Shown: positions 34,440 to 44,111 of the stretch, piece by piece
Numbering within the stretch: position 1 is the first letter of the stretch
Layout of the letters: each line of letters opens with the position of its first letter
Assembly: GCA_026391675.1 (NCBI GenBank)
Contig: JAPLDQ010000008.1
Location: 1-64,000, forward strand
Source: Bacteroidota bacterium
GTDB taxonomy: Bacteria; Bacteroidota; Bacteroidia; Bacteroidales; JACABE01
DNA: 64,000 bases
Direction of reading: 5' to 3'
Notes under the pieces: generated by a model
Told to the model about the DNA's origin: nothing
The model's input: the letters and a program-made list of their open reading frames with translations, nothing else
Databases searched by the model: none
Program-made: the position numbers and the translations under genes

Positions 34440-35018
34440 CTAATAGTTTTCTTCCCTCATCTGCATATAAGCTTTTGGATGCAGACAGGCAGGACAGACC
34501 TCCAGTGCTTTTTCTGATTCATACACATAACCGCAATTGAGGCATTTCCACCATACTTTTCCTGCTTTCATAAACACCTTGTCTTCAGAAATATTTTGCA
34601 GTAATTTAAGATATCTGCGTTCGTGTTCTGCTTCAACTTTTGCAATCATCTTATAGGCAGTGGCTATTTCAGGGAAACCTTCTTCTTTTGCCACTTCAGC
34701 AAAATGAGGATATAAATCTGTCCATTCTTCGTTTTCACCTTCAGCGGCAGCTTTCAGGTTTTCTTTTGTAGTTCCTATAATTCCGGCAGGAAAGCATGCG
34801 GATATTTCAGTCATTCCACCTTCGAGGAATTTAAAGAAACGTTTAGCATGTTCCTTTTCCTGATTGGAGGTTTCCATAAAAATGGCTGCTATCTGTTCGT
34901 AGCCTTCTTTTTTGGCAACACTTGCAAAAAACTCATAGCGGTTTCTTGCCTGTGATTCACCTGCAAATGATTTCAGCAGGTTTTGTTCTGTTTGAGTTCC
35001 TTTTAATGATTTTGTCAT
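34440..35018 (-). CDS. Rubrerythrin
   Basis: The 192-residue protein is a classical rubrerythrin, which reduces hydrogen peroxide in anaerobes and microaerophiles. The N-terminal ferritin-like domain has di-iron ligands in LLKSFAGESQARNRYEFFAS, METSNQEKEHAKRFFKFL and MIAKVEAEHERRYLKLL. The C-terminal rubredoxin-like domain has KCLNCGYVYE and CPACLHPKAY. Length is standard. It is followed on the other side of 21 bp by the flavin reductase-rubredoxin gene, and the two probably form an electron-transfer pair. Confidence 0.97.
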   Translation of the reverse strand: MTKSLKGTQTEQNLLKSFAGESQARNRYEFFASVAKKEGYEQIAAIFMETSNQEKEHAKRFFKFLEGGMTEISACFPAGIIGTTKENLKAAAEGENEEWTDLYPHFAEVAKEEGFPEIATAYKMIAKVEAEHERRYLKLLQNISEDKVFMKAGKVWWKCLNCGYVYESEKALEVCPACLHPKAYMQMREENY

Positions 35019-35039
35019 GATAGTATAAATTTAAAATGA

Positions 35040-35720
35040 TTATTTAATTTCAAAAAATTCTTCTTTTTCACATCCGCAGAGGGGACAAAGCCAGTCATCC
35101 GCCAGGTCTTTAAATCTTTTAGTTTCATCCGCTTCATCGTAAATATAGCCGCAAACAGGGCATTTATATTGCTTTAACGAAGCATCCTTTACATTGGTCA
35201 ATAACTTCTCTTTATCTATATATGTAGGTGCATTTTTAGGAGAAAAGCCTTTTTTCACTTCCCTGTAATACTGATAGGTCATGGGGTCTTTGGTTACATC
35301 CAGCAAATCAGCATGCAGGAGCATACCGATAAACAGCAGATGGGTTCCGAGGTCAATGGTCTGCATCACCTTACATTCGAGAAAAGCAATGCTGGAATTC
35401 AATACGATGGGAAGGCCTGATTCACCGTAGCGGATATCCATTCCTGCCATTTTGTCAATTTCCCTGCCGCTTTTATAACCAAAGTTGGTGAAGATTTCTG
35501 TTGGTGTATCTTTACCCAATACCGAAATTGAAAACAGACCCTGCTTTTGAATAAATTCAGTGGTAAAATTCAGCTTATTGCAGCAGGCAGCAAAGGCCGG
35601 CGGTTCTGAAGTTACCTGAAATACTGTATTCGAGATAAATCCGTTTGCCCTGGTTTTATCCCCTGAACTTACAATATATAATCCATAGGTAACTTTAAAT
35701 AAAGCTTCGAAATTTATCAT
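35040..35720 (-). CDS. Flavin reductase domain fused to rubredoxin (high-molecular-weight rubredoxin)
   Basis: From ATG 35720 (MINFEALFKVTYGLYIVSS) the product has 226 residues; an upstream TTG is less likely because it lies in the promoter. Residues 1-~170 form an FMN-binding flavin reductase domain (DKTRANGFISNTVFQVTSEP, FTTEFIQKQGLFSISVLGKD). The C-terminal ~45 residues are rubredoxin: YKCPVCGYIYDEADE and DWLCPLCGCEKEEF, with all four iron ligands. Such fusions feed electrons to rubrerythrin or flavodiiron proteins. It lies directly upstream of the rubrerythrin gene on the same strand, with a TAAATTTG element at 35739-35746. Confidence 0.93.
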   Translation of the reverse strand: MINFEALFKVTYGLYIVSSGDKTRANGFISNTVFQVTSEPPAFAACCNKLNFTTEFIQKQGLFSISVLGKDTPTEIFTNFGYKSGREIDKMAGMDIRYGESGLPIVLNSSIAFLECKVMQTIDLGTHLLFIGMLLHADLLDVTKDPMTYQYYREVKKGFSPKNAPTYIDKEKLLTNVKDASLKQYKCPVCGYIYDEADETKRFKDLADDWLCPLCGCEKEEFFEIK

Positions 35721-35738
35721 AGCTGTTTTTTTATTGTA

Positions 35739-35746
35739 CAAATTTA
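35739..35746 (-). promoter_or_regulatory. Predicted -7 element for the flavin reductase-rubrerythrin unit
   Basis: TAAATTTG on the minus strand matches TAnnTTTG and sits about 19 bases before ATG 35720. This argues against the upstream TTG start. The rubrerythrin gene follows after 21 bp and may use the same transcript. Confidence 0.5.
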
Positions 35747-35794
35747 TCGATTTTTTATCAATTGTTAAATAAAAAACAATAAAAAATTACAGCT

Positions 35795-36757
35795 TTACCA
35801 TCTTTCTTTTATCCAGCGTTGCTGTTGTTCCGGATTCAGAAATGTCCATACCACAATACGGCTTTTCTTATTTCCCTGTCCCATTGGAATCGTATGAATT
35901 TCAAAAGCTTCAACTTGTTTAAGTGCATGATAAACTGCATTCAGACTGGCTTCTTTTGAAATCAGACTGGAAAAGCAAAAACAGCTGGCAGAAAATTGCC
36001 TGCTCTGATATATCAGATTGCATACAAATTTAACTTCGCCCCCCTCACACCAGAGTTCAGCTTGTTGACCACCAAAATTTAATACGGGTTGTTTTATTCT
36101 TTTACTTCTTAAATTTGATAATTTCCGTATTGTTCCGGCTTGTGCTTCAGCCTGAGATGCATGAAAGGGCGGATTACAGATCGTAAGATCAAAGCGTTCT
36201 TCAGCGCGGATGATTGTTTTAAAAAAATCGTTCTTATCCGTTTGCAATCTTATATCAATGGCTGATTTTAAGCCGGGATTATTTTCAGTTATTTTAATGG
36301 CAGATTCAATTGCAACAGCATCAATATCACTGCCGGCAAATGACCATTTATATTCCCTGTTTCCGATAATCGGATATACACAATTGGCACCCACTCCTAT
36401 ATCCAGGCATTTTATCCTTTCACCTTCCGGTATTTTTCCTTTATTCCGGCTGCCCAGAAATTCAGCAATATGGTGGATGTAATCGGCTCTGCCCGGTATT
36501 GGCGGACATAAATAATGCAGAGGAATATCCCAGTAATCAATAGCATAAAAATGCTTCAGTAAGGCTTTGTTCAGCATTTTTACGGCTTCAGGATCAAAAA
36601 AATCAATGGATTCATCCTGATATGCATTCAGATGAACATAAGCTGCCAGTTCAGGCATTGTTGCAATCAGTTGTTTGAAATCATACCTTTCGCGATGCCT
36701 GTTGCGGGGATGCAAGTTTGATTTTTCCTTTGGATGTTCTCTTTTTTCAGACTGCAT
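35795..36757 (-). CDS. rlmF: 23S rRNA (adenine(1618)-N(6))-methyltransferase RlmF
   Basis: The 320-residue SAM-dependent enzyme modifies A1618 of 23S rRNA. Family features are clear: a basic N-terminus with NLHPRNRHRERYDFKQLI, the SAM loop CLDIGVGANCVYPIIGNREY, the acidic strand FAGSDIDAVAIESA, and the catalytic N6-adenine motif LTICNPPFHASQAEAQ. The terminal region with RIVVWTFLNPEQQQRWIKER is also typical. Length is normal. The gene appears to be transcribed alone. Confidence 0.95.
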   Translation of the reverse strand: MQSEKREHPKEKSNLHPRNRHRERYDFKQLIATMPELAAYVHLNAYQDESIDFFDPEAVKMLNKALLKHFYAIDYWDIPLHYLCPPIPGRADYIHHIAEFLGSRNKGKIPEGERIKCLDIGVGANCVYPIIGNREYKWSFAGSDIDAVAIESAIKITENNPGLKSAIDIRLQTDKNDFFKTIIRAEERFDLTICNPPFHASQAEAQAGTIRKLSNLRSKRIKQPVLNFGGQQAELWCEGGEVKFVCNLIYQSRQFSASCFCFSSLISKEASLNAVYHALKQVEAFEIHTIPMGQGNKKSRIVVWTFLNPEQQQRWIKERW

Positions 36758-36835
36758 GGTATATTTTCAGTATTTAAATATTAGTATAAATATTTGATGT
36801 CTCAGAAAAAGCAAATTTGTTTTCAAAAAAATAAA

Positions 36836-37420
36836 TCATTTTGAATTAAAATATTTCAGCAAATCAACATCTGAATTGATATTTATAAGAATTTCAGGAT
36901 GGTCAAGCGAAATATTTTTACGCTTAAAGTTTTTCAATACTTCATTCAAATGCTGAGTTCCAACTTCTATCTGACAAATATAATCAATTATTGTCTTATT
37001 GATTAAAACAGGATGCCCGCTTTTAGCCTGATATCCGGGTGAGACATATGCATCTTCTGCCCTTTGACGGTATATTCCATCCAGAATATTCACATCAATA
37101 AACGGATTATCAATAGCCTGGATAAAACAAAATGATGAAGTTTTTACAGCTTTTAAGCCCAATTGAATGGAATACATTCGTTCGAGTTCAGGATGCGGAT
37201 TTAAAACAATGCAAAGTCCGGCTGATGATAATGAATGAAAATGCTGATAATCATTTTCATTCATACAAACAATAATTTCACTGCAGCCAAAAGATGAATA
37301 GGAATGAATGAGTTTCTCCAGAAAATTCATTTCCTCATTCCATTTCAACCGGGCTTTTGAAATACCCATTCTTCCTGATAGTCCGGCAGCAGTAATCAGA
37401 ACTGCACAATCTGTTTTCAT
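36836..37420 (-). CDS. MocA-like nucleotidyltransferase
   Basis: The 194-residue protein belongs to the MobA-like family that transfers CMP or GMP to molybdopterin. The start ATG 37420 gives MKTDCAVLITAAGLSGRMG; an upstream ATG would add residues encoded by an intergenic repeat. The nucleotide loop is AAGLSGRMGISKARLKW (LxAGxSxRMGxxK pattern). The acidic metal site is CFIQAIDNPFIDVNIL, followed by GHPVLINKTII. In E. coli the related mocA/ygfJ gene lies in the xdhD-ssnA-ygfK cluster. Here it is divergent to the ygfK-like gene, which supports a role in cofactor supply for the molybdenum hydroxylase. Confidence 0.85.
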   Translation of the reverse strand: MKTDCAVLITAAGLSGRMGISKARLKWNEEMNFLEKLIHSYSSFGCSEIIVCMNENDYQHFHSLSSAGLCIVLNPHPELERMYSIQLGLKAVKTSSFCFIQAIDNPFIDVNILDGIYRQRAEDAYVSPGYQAKSGHPVLINKTIIDYICQIEVGTQHLNEVLKNFKRKNISLDHPEILININSDVDLLKYFNSK

Positions 37421-37622
37421 TTTTTTAGCTTGTTTGATATGCAAAGTTACAATTTTATTAGGCATTAGGCAATAGGGATTAGGCAATAGGCAACAAGGAA
37501 TAGTTTGAAACATTGTAAAGTGAACAACAAACAGTAAACAGTGAACAGAAACTCATAACTCATAACTAACAACTTTCCACTTTATAAACTTTACAAACTT
37601 TACAAACTAAAGTATTTTTTTG

Positions 37623-37630
37623 TAAATTTG
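37623..37630 (+). promoter_or_regulatory. Predicted -7 element of the ygfK-like gene
   Basis: TAAATTTG precedes ATG 37661 by 30 bases and matches TAnnTTTG. It makes the upstream TTG (37628) unlikely as a start. The spacer toward the MocA-like gene contains repeat words (AGGCATTAGGCAATAGG, TTTACAAACTTTACAAAC). Confidence 0.5.
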
Positions 37631-37660
37631 TTGGTCATTAGAATCATTTACACCTTAATT

Positions 37661-40600
37661 ATGACTGATAAATTCACACTTCCATCCCTTAAACAGCTCT
37701 TACATATTATCTTTCATAAAAAAGAACAAGGTGAATTGCTTGGAATTCCTAAAGAAATTTTCTTTCAACCTGAAGATACACGATATCAGTCGGTGCGATT
37801 CAATCAACTACTGGATATTCCTTTAGGAGTAGCAGCCGGTCCGCACAGTCAGCTGGCCCAGAACATTGTTGGTGCATGGCTTTGTGGTGCCAGGTATATT
37901 GAACTTAAGACCATACAAACCCTGGATGAGTTAAATGTCAGCAAACCCTGCATAGATGCTGCGGATGAAGGATACAACTGCGAATGGTCACAGGAATTAA
38001 AGATCAATGAATCTTACGACCAATATCTCAATGCATGGATTATCATACATCTTCTGCAGCATAAGTTCGGATGGAAAAACAATGGCTGTATTTTCAATAT
38101 GAGTGCAGGTTATAACCTGGAGGGATTATTGAATGAAAATGTGCAGTGGTTTTTCAGTAAAATGCAGAATTGCAGCATTGAAAAAGCAGAAAAAATAAAA
38201 TCAATACTCAGCGTTTATCCATGGGCAAATGAGGTAGAAATACCGGATTGCATTTCAGATAATATTACCTTATCCACTATGCATGGATGCCCTCCTGATG
38301 AAATTGAAAAAATCGGCTTATATTTAATTCAGGATAAGAAATTCCATACCACCATTAAATTGAATCCTACCCTCCTGGGAAAAGAAGAACTGCGTAAAAT
38401 ATTAAATATCGAATCAGGATTTAAAATTACAGTTCCGGATGAAGCTTTTGAACATGATTTAAAATATCCGGATGCGATAAATATTATAAAAAGACTCCGA
38501 ACAGAAGCTGCAAACATGAAGGTTGACTTCAGTTTAAAGCTCAGCAATACGCTGGAAGCAATTAATATAAGGGGTGTATTGCCTGAAAATGAAAGCATGA
38601 ATTATATGAGCGGCAGGGCTTTACATCCGATAAGTGTTAAACTGGCTGCCCGTCTTCAGCATGATTTCGGAGGTAAACTGGATATTTCGTTTTCGGCAGG
38701 TGCTGATTGTTATAATTTTCCCGAACTGATTGCCTGTCGCTTAAAACCGGTAACCGTTTGTACTGATTTACTCAAGCCCGGTGGTTATATGCGTCTCAGA
38801 CAATATGCAGATGAACTGGGCAGCACATTCGACAATTACAATGCAATAAATATAGAAGATTTTATATTGAAATTCAACAATAATAAAACAGATATTATTG
38901 AAAAAGCGGCGCTGGAAAATTTAAACCGCTATGCCAACAGGCTTAGTGCAATGCCGGAATATAAAAAAACAGATTTAAAGGAGCATTCCATCAAAACCAA
39001 CCGTAAATTAGGCTATTTTGACTGTATTGCAGCACCCTGTATCGATACCTGCCCCACCAATCAGAACATTCCTGATTATATGTATCATACATCCCATCAA
39101 AATCCTGATGCAGCCTTTAATGAAATACTTAAAACCAATCCTTTCCCTACGGTTACAGGATTTATATGCGATCATCCCTGTCAGACAAAATGCACCCGCA
39201 TAAACTATGACTCATCACTTAAAATAAGGGAAATAAAACGTTTTGTAGCCGAAAATGCAAAGTATGCTGAAGTAAAAAAACAAAACACAAGCGGAATCAA
39301 AGTGGCTGTTATCGGAGCCGGACCATCAGGTCTCAGTTGTGCTTATTATTTAGCTTTGGCAGGATTTAAGGTAAGTGTTTATGAAGAAAAGGAAAAGGCC
39401 GGAGGTATGGTTCAGTCTGTAATTCCAGCTTTCAGATTAAAAGATGAAGCCATTGAGACCGATGTAAACAGGATACAGCAAATTGGAGTACAAATCTTTT
39501 ATAATCAAAAGGTTGATAAAGATTTTTTTAATTTACTCTGTAAAGAAAATGAATTTATTTATATCGCAACAGGTGCTCAGTTGTCGAAGAAAATAGATTT
39601 TGCACCTGCCACAATAGTAAATGGATTACTTGACCCCCTGGTATTTCTGTATCTGGCTAAAACAGGACAGCCAACAGGAATCGGGAAACATATCGCCATT
39701 ATTGGCGGGGGTAATACAGCTATGGATACTGCTCGGACAGCCTGGCGCTTAACAGGAAATGATGGCAGTGTTACCATCATTTACCGCCGTAATATATCCG
39801 AAATGCCTGCTGATACAGGCGAAATAAAAGCTGTAATTGAAGAAGGCATCAAAATACTGGAACTTACGCAACCTGAATCCTTGATTATTGAAAATGGAAA
39901 TCTGAAAGGAATAAACTGTTCACCTATGCAGCTTAAAAGCAAAGGAAGTGATGGCAGAATCCAGGTCGAAAATATTGAAAATGCAGCATTCAAATTAGAT
40001 TTTGATACCATAATCCCTGCTATTGGTCAGGATTTAGCGGTTGATTTTATTAATTCCTCAATGTTAAAAGCAGTTCCCGGCGAATACAAAACCAGAATAC
40101 CCGGTATATATATAGGTGGTGATGCTTTAAGAGGTGCTGCAACAGCTATTAATGCCATTGGTGATGGAAGGAAAACCGCTGAAGCAATTATCAGGGCTGC
40201 TAAAATAAACCAGAAAAAAATTGATACTTCTGCCGGAAAAGATATTTCTTATCATGAATTAATGATAAAAAAAGGAAAACGCATAAAGACCGAACCTACA
40301 CATGAAAAACCTGTTGAGCTGAGAAGAAATTTTGAAGCGGTTGATTTTCCTTTAACTGAAAAAGAAGCCATAACTGAAGCTTCCAGATGCCTGTATTGCG
40401 ATGAAGTTTGCAATATCTGCGTTACAGTTTGTCCGAATTTTGCCAATTATGCCTATCAGGTAAAACCTCAGCAGATTCATTTATTAAAAGCTATAGCTGG
40501 TGAGCATGGAATAATCTTAAAAGAAGATAAGCTATTTGAAGTAAAACAGCAGGTTCAGATTATCAACATCGCCGATTTTTGCAATGAATGCGGCAATTGT

Positions 40601-40945
40601 CAGACATTTTGTCCAACTTCCGGTGCACCCTATAAGGATAAACCTCATTTTTATCTTAACATAGGCAGTTTTAAAGATGCTGAAAGTGGATACTTTTACA
40701 ATAGATTAAATGACAGAAAAGTGCTTATCTTTAAAGAAAAAGAAAACATAAAAACACTTACTTTGCAGAATAATCTATACATTTATGAAACAGATCAGCT
40801 GACAGCCGAAATCAGTAGCGATAATTTTACAGTTAAAAGTGTAATTTTAAAAGCTGCCTGTGTTAAAGAAGCCTATTTTGATTTCGCTGCAGAAATGTAT
40901 GTACTGATGAAAGGGGTTGAGGGAGTTATGAGTTATGAGTTATGA
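37661..40945 (+). CDS. ygfK: YgfK-like flavo-iron-sulfur oxidoreductase (putative selenate reductase subunit)
   Basis: The 1,094-residue protein combines several redox modules. Residues 1-~420 are a dihydroorotate dehydrogenase-like barrel (LLDIPLGVAAGPHSQLAQNI). Residues ~455-515 carry [4Fe-4S] motifs (CIAAPCIDTCPT, CDHPCQTKC). Residues ~548-830 are a GltD-like FAD/NAD(P) domain with GAGPSGLSCAYYLALAGF (~552) and GGGNTAMDTARTA (~681). Near 910 and 973 are CLYCDEVCNICVTVCP and CNECGNCQTFCP. YgfK-type proteins are genetically linked to XdhD-like molybdenum hydroxylases and SsnA in purine/uric-acid catabolic clusters and probably carry their electrons. The C-terminal tail beyond residue 1000 is unassigned. 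Confidence 0.9.
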   Translation: MTDKFTLPSLKQLLHIIFHKKEQGELLGIPKEIFFQPEDTRYQSVRFNQLLDIPLGVAAGPHSQLAQNIVGAWLCGARYIELKTIQTLDELNVSKPCIDAADEGYNCEWSQELKINESYDQYLNAWIIIHLLQHKFGWKNNGCIFNMSAGYNLEGLLNENVQWFFSKMQNCSIEKAEKIKSILSVYPWANEVEIPDCISDNITLSTMHGCPPDEIEKIGLYLIQDKKFHTTIKLNPTLLGKEELRKILNIESGFKITVPDEAFEHDLKYPDAINIIKRLRTEAANMKVDFSLKLSNTLEAINIRGVLPENESMNYMSGRALHPISVKLAARLQHDFGGKLDISFSAGADCYNFPELIACRLKPVTVCTDLLKPGGYMRLRQYADELGSTFDNYNAINIEDFILKFNNNKTDIIEKAALENLNRYANRLSAMPEYKKTDLKEHSIKTNRKLGYFDCIAAPCIDTCPTNQNIPDYMYHTSHQNPDAAFNEILKTNPFPTVTGFICDHPCQTKCTRINYDSSLKIREIKRFVAENAKYAEVKKQNTSGIKVAVIGAGPSGLSCAYYLALAGFKVSVYEEKEKAGGMVQSVIPAFRLKDEAIETDVNRIQQIGVQIFYNQKVDKDFFNLLCKENEFIYIATGAQLSKKIDFAPATIVNGLLDPLVFLYLAKTGQPTGIGKHIAIIGGGNTAMDTARTAWRLTGNDGSVTIIYRRNISEMPADTGEIKAVIEEGIKILELTQPESLIIENGNLKGINCSPMQLKSKGSDGRIQVENIENAAFKLDFDTIIPAIGQDLAVDFINSSMLKAVPGEYKTRIPGIYIGGDALRGAATAINAIGDGRKTAEAIIRAAKINQKKIDTSAGKDISYHELMIKKGKRIKTEPTHEKPVELRRNFEAVDFPLTEKEAITEASRCLYCDEVCNICVTVCPNFANYAYQVKPQQIHLLKAIAGEHGIILKEDKLFEVKQQVQIINIADFCNECGNCQTFCPTSGAPYKDKPHFYLNIGSFKDAESGYFYNRLNDRKVLIFKEKENIKTLTLQNNLYIYETDQLTAEISSDNFTVKSVILKAACVKEAYFDFAAEMYVLMKGVEGVMSYEL

Positions 40946-41175
40946 GTTATGAATTAGGCAATAGGCAACAGGCATTAGGTGATTCCATGGAATAGTTTAA
41001 AAAAGCAAAAAGTGAGCAGTAAACAGTAAGTAATAAATAGAAACAAATAACAGTTAACCAAAAAAAATGTAAACAACCAAACAACCAAATAACCAAATAA
41101 CCAAATAACCTAATAACTTAATAACTTAATAACCTATTACTTAAAAAACTTTATGAACTTAAAAAAACTAAAAAT

Positions 41176-42642
41176 ATGATACAAATTATTGATAAAGTAG
41201 TGAACAGCAGTGTTCGTGATAATGCTGTCAAGAGATTCAAAGAAAAAGGAATCATACTTCCTACATTTGCTCAGATGCAAAATCCGGCATTAATACCGGA
41301 AGAAATAAAAGACAAATTAAAAAACATCGGACTTTGGGAATTAAATCCGTTGAACCTGTTCAGGATTAGCTGGAAAAATGAGCCTAAAGAAAAAGGTGGC
41401 TTGTATGGAAACGTAAACTATATTGAGATACCTAAAAAACTAAGTGGTGTTGATGCCCGAATTTTTGTACTGATAGGAAAATGGTTCCCTACCGGTGCAC
41501 ATAAAGTAGGTGCTGCTTATGGTTGCCTTGCGCCACGTATTATCAGCGGTGAGTTTGACCCCAGTTATAACAAGGCAGTATGGCCATCAACCGGAAACTA
41601 CTGCAGAGGCGGTGCCTTCGATTCAGAACTGATGGGTGTTACAGCAGTAGCCATACTTCCTGAAGAAATGAGTAAGGAACGCTTTGCATGGCTCAAAGAA
41701 ATTGGCGCTGAAGTTATAGCAACTCCGGGCTGCGAATCAAATGTAAAGGAAATTTACGATAAATGCTGGGATATCAGAAAGAACCGTAAAGACTGCGTTA
41801 TCTTCAACCAGTTTGATGAATTTGGCAATCCTGCCTGGCATTACAATGTTACGGCCAAAGCCGTTCAGGAAGTTTATCATCAAAATGCTACTAAAAAAAG
41901 CCATCTGGCAGCTTATGTTTCAGCTACAGGTTCAGCCGGAACGATTGCAGCAGGAGATTTTTTACGTACACTTCACCCTCAAATCAAGGTTGTTGCTTCA
42001 GAAGCGTTACAGTGCCCTACCCTGCTGATGAACGGCTTCGGAGGACACCGCATAGAAGGTATTGGCGACAAACATGTTCCATGGGTGCATAATTTAAAAA
42101 ACACTGATGTTGTAACTGCCATTGATGATGAAGATTGTATGCGGCTGTTGCGCTTATTCAACGAAAAAGACGGTAAAGCATTTTTAAAAGCAGAAGGATT
42201 TGACGATAAATTTATTGAAGATTTAAATCTGATTGGTATTTCAGGAATCGGAAATATTTTATCAGCCATTAAAACTGCACGTCATTTCGAAATGACTACA
42301 GATGATGTAATTTTTACCATAGCAACAGATTCTGCACAAATGTACAGCTCCCGTATTGAAGAATTACAGGCTGAAGATGGTAATTATTCAATATTACAGG
42401 CTGCAAAAGATTTTGAAAAATGCCTGTTGGGTCAGAAAACTGACAATATGAAAGAATTAACTTATAATGACAGAAAAGCCATTCATAATTTAAAATATTT
42501 TACATGGGTTGAACAACAGGCGAAAGAAATTGAAGACCTGAACCAATTATGGTATGACCGCGAGATATGGGACAGACTTTTCCATCAGGTAGATAAATGG
42601 GACGAAATGATAATGGAGTTTAATGAAATGGTGAAGAAATAA
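41176..42642 (+). CDS. PLP-dependent enzyme of the diaminopropionate ammonia-lyase/cysteine synthase fold
   Basis: The 488-residue fold-type-II enzyme has its PLP lysine in WFPTGAHKVGAAYGCLAPRI (~residue 114) and a phosphate-binding loop region in VSATGSAGTIAAGDFL. STGNYCRGGAFDSELMG is the substrate loop (S-T-G-N). Such beta-family enzymes eliminate ammonia or other groups from amino acids. In characterised uric-acid clusters the gene ygeX encodes diaminopropionate ammonia-lyase, which converts a ring-opened purine product. This protein is longer, so the exact reaction is uncertain. It lies 230 bp after the ygfK-like gene on the same strand. The spacer holds AACCAAATAACC repeats and no terminator. 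Confidence 0.8.
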   Translation: MIQIIDKVVNSSVRDNAVKRFKEKGIILPTFAQMQNPALIPEEIKDKLKNIGLWELNPLNLFRISWKNEPKEKGGLYGNVNYIEIPKKLSGVDARIFVLIGKWFPTGAHKVGAAYGCLAPRIISGEFDPSYNKAVWPSTGNYCRGGAFDSELMGVTAVAILPEEMSKERFAWLKEIGAEVIATPGCESNVKEIYDKCWDIRKNRKDCVIFNQFDEFGNPAWHYNVTAKAVQEVYHQNATKKSHLAAYVSATGSAGTIAAGDFLRTLHPQIKVVASEALQCPTLLMNGFGGHRIEGIGDKHVPWVHNLKNTDVVTAIDDEDCMRLLRLFNEKDGKAFLKAEGFDDKFIEDLNLIGISGIGNILSAIKTARHFEMTTDDVIFTIATDSAQMYSSRIEELQAEDGNYSILQAAKDFEKCLLGQKTDNMKELTYNDRKAIHNLKYFTWVEQQAKEIEDLNQLWYDREIWDRLFHQVDKWDEMIMEFNEMVKK

Positions 42643-42646
42643 ATTT

Positions 42647-43600
42647 AACAGGTCGCACCTACGGCGCTTAGTTTGGTTTGGGATTATTTTTATTATTAAC
42701 AGTTTGCTACTATGTAGCAAAAAAATAAAAAATGAACCTATATTATTAAGGCTGACTATAAAAAAGTCCGTAGGACTTTACTGTTAATAAGAAACAATAA
42801 TTTTCCGATTATTAAGCTGCAGAGCAGCATACAGTTAATAAAGAAGAAACAATGAACGAATATAGCTACAGAGCAGCGTAATGCTATACATTTAAAATAA
42901 CAGGTCGCACCTACGGCGCTTAGTATGGGTTTGGGATACTTTAATATTAACAGTTTGCTACTACATAGTTAAAAATAAAAAAAATGAAACAATATAACTA
43001 AAGTTGACTATAAAAAAGTCCGTAGGACTTTACTGTTAATAATAAACATATATGTTACTATAATTAAGCTGCAGAGCAGCATACTGTTAATAAAGAAGAA
43101 ACAATGAACGAATATAGCTGCAGAGCAGCGTACTGCTAAACAATTAAAATAATAAGACGCACCTACAGTGCTTAGTTTGGGTTTGGGATTATTTTTATTA
43201 TTAACAGTTTGCTACTATGTAGCAAAAAAATAAAAAATGAACCTATATTATTAAGGCTGACTATAAAAAAGTCCGTAGGACTTTACGGTTAATAATAAAC
43301 ATATATGTTACTATAATTAAGCTGCAGAGCAGCGTACTGTTAATAAAGAAGAAACAATGAACGAATATAGCTACAGAGCAGTGTAAGGCTAAACAATTAA
43401 AATAACAGGTCGCACCTACGGCGCTTAGTTTGGTTTGGGATTATTTTTATTATTCACAGTTTGCTACTATGTAGCAAAAAATTGAAAAATGAAACTATAT
43501 TATTAAGGCTGACTATAAAAAAAATCCGTAGGACTTTACTGTTAATAAGAAACATATATGTTACTATAATTAAGCTGCAGAGCAGCATACTGTTAAACAA
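42647..43600. repeat. Four tandem ~250-bp palindrome-bearing units (REP/BIME-like array)
   Basis: Units begin at about 42647, 42899, 43153 and 43403 (spacing 252, 254 and 250). Each carries AGGTCGCACCTACGGCGC, GCTACTATGTAGC, AAGTCCGTAGGACTTT and GCTGCAGAGCAGC, all short perfect or near-perfect hairpins, separated by AT-rich DNA. The last unit ends about 20 bp before the Y1 transposase gene. No open frame of note lies inside. Sequence drift among units is low, which suggests recent amplification. Confidence 0.85.
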
Positions 43601-43618
43601 ATAATTATTTATCAATTT

Positions 43619-44092
43619 ATGCCAAACACTTACACTCAAATCTATATTCATTTGGTTTTTGCCGTTCAGGGACGACATAACATAATCAATAATACGATAA
43701 AAGAAGAGCTTCAGAAATACACAACAGGCATCCTTGAAAACAGAAAACAAAAACTATATGCCATCAATATCATGCCAGACCATTGTCATATTTTTTTCAG
43801 TATGACTCCCACAATAAATATTTCAGATTTGGTTAAGGATATAAAAACCGGAATAACGAATCATATCAATAAAAACCATTTGTTACTGACTAAATTTGAA
43901 TGGCAAAAAGGATTTGGGGCTTTTTCTTATGCCCATTCACAAATTGACAATGTTGTAAAATATATTCAAAATCAGGAAGAACATCATAAAAAACATACAT
44001 TCAGAGAAGAATATATTGATTTTCTCAAAAAATTTAATGTTGACTATAATCCAAACTATCTCTTTGAATTTTATGAAGATGAAATAAAATAA
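43619..44092 (+). CDS. REP-associated (Y1/HUH) transposase
   Basis: The 157-residue single-strand transposase belongs to the IS200/RAYT (Y1_Tnp) family. The HUH motif is in INIMPDHCHIFFSM (His-Cys-His). The catalytic tyrosine is in IDNVVKYIQNQEEHHKK. The N-terminus YTQIYIHLVFAVQGRHNIIN is typical. Enzymes of this type cut single-stranded hairpins and are domesticated to mobilise REP palindromes. The adjacent array of four 250-bp units is its likely substrate. It has inserted between the two PLP-enzyme genes and is co-oriented with them, 19 bp before the next start codon, so it may be read on the same transcript. Confidence 0.93.
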   Translation: MPNTYTQIYIHLVFAVQGRHNIINNTIKEELQKYTTGILENRKQKLYAINIMPDHCHIFFSMTPTINISDLVKDIKTGITNHINKNHLLLTKFEWQKGFGAFSYAHSQIDNVVKYIQNQEEHHKKHTFREEYIDFLKKFNVDYNPNYLFEFYEDEIK

Positions 44093-44111
44093 AAATAATT
44101 AGCAAAAAACT

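Noticed and set aside
39577-40446. Minus-strand frames inside the ygfK-like gene
   Set aside because: They are shadows; the plus-strand frame encodes clear cofactor-binding motifs across the same bases.
42647-43600. Tandem repeats considered as a CRISPR array
   Set aside because: Units are ~250 bp with internal hairpins and no short direct repeats separated by unique spacers; no cas genes nearby.
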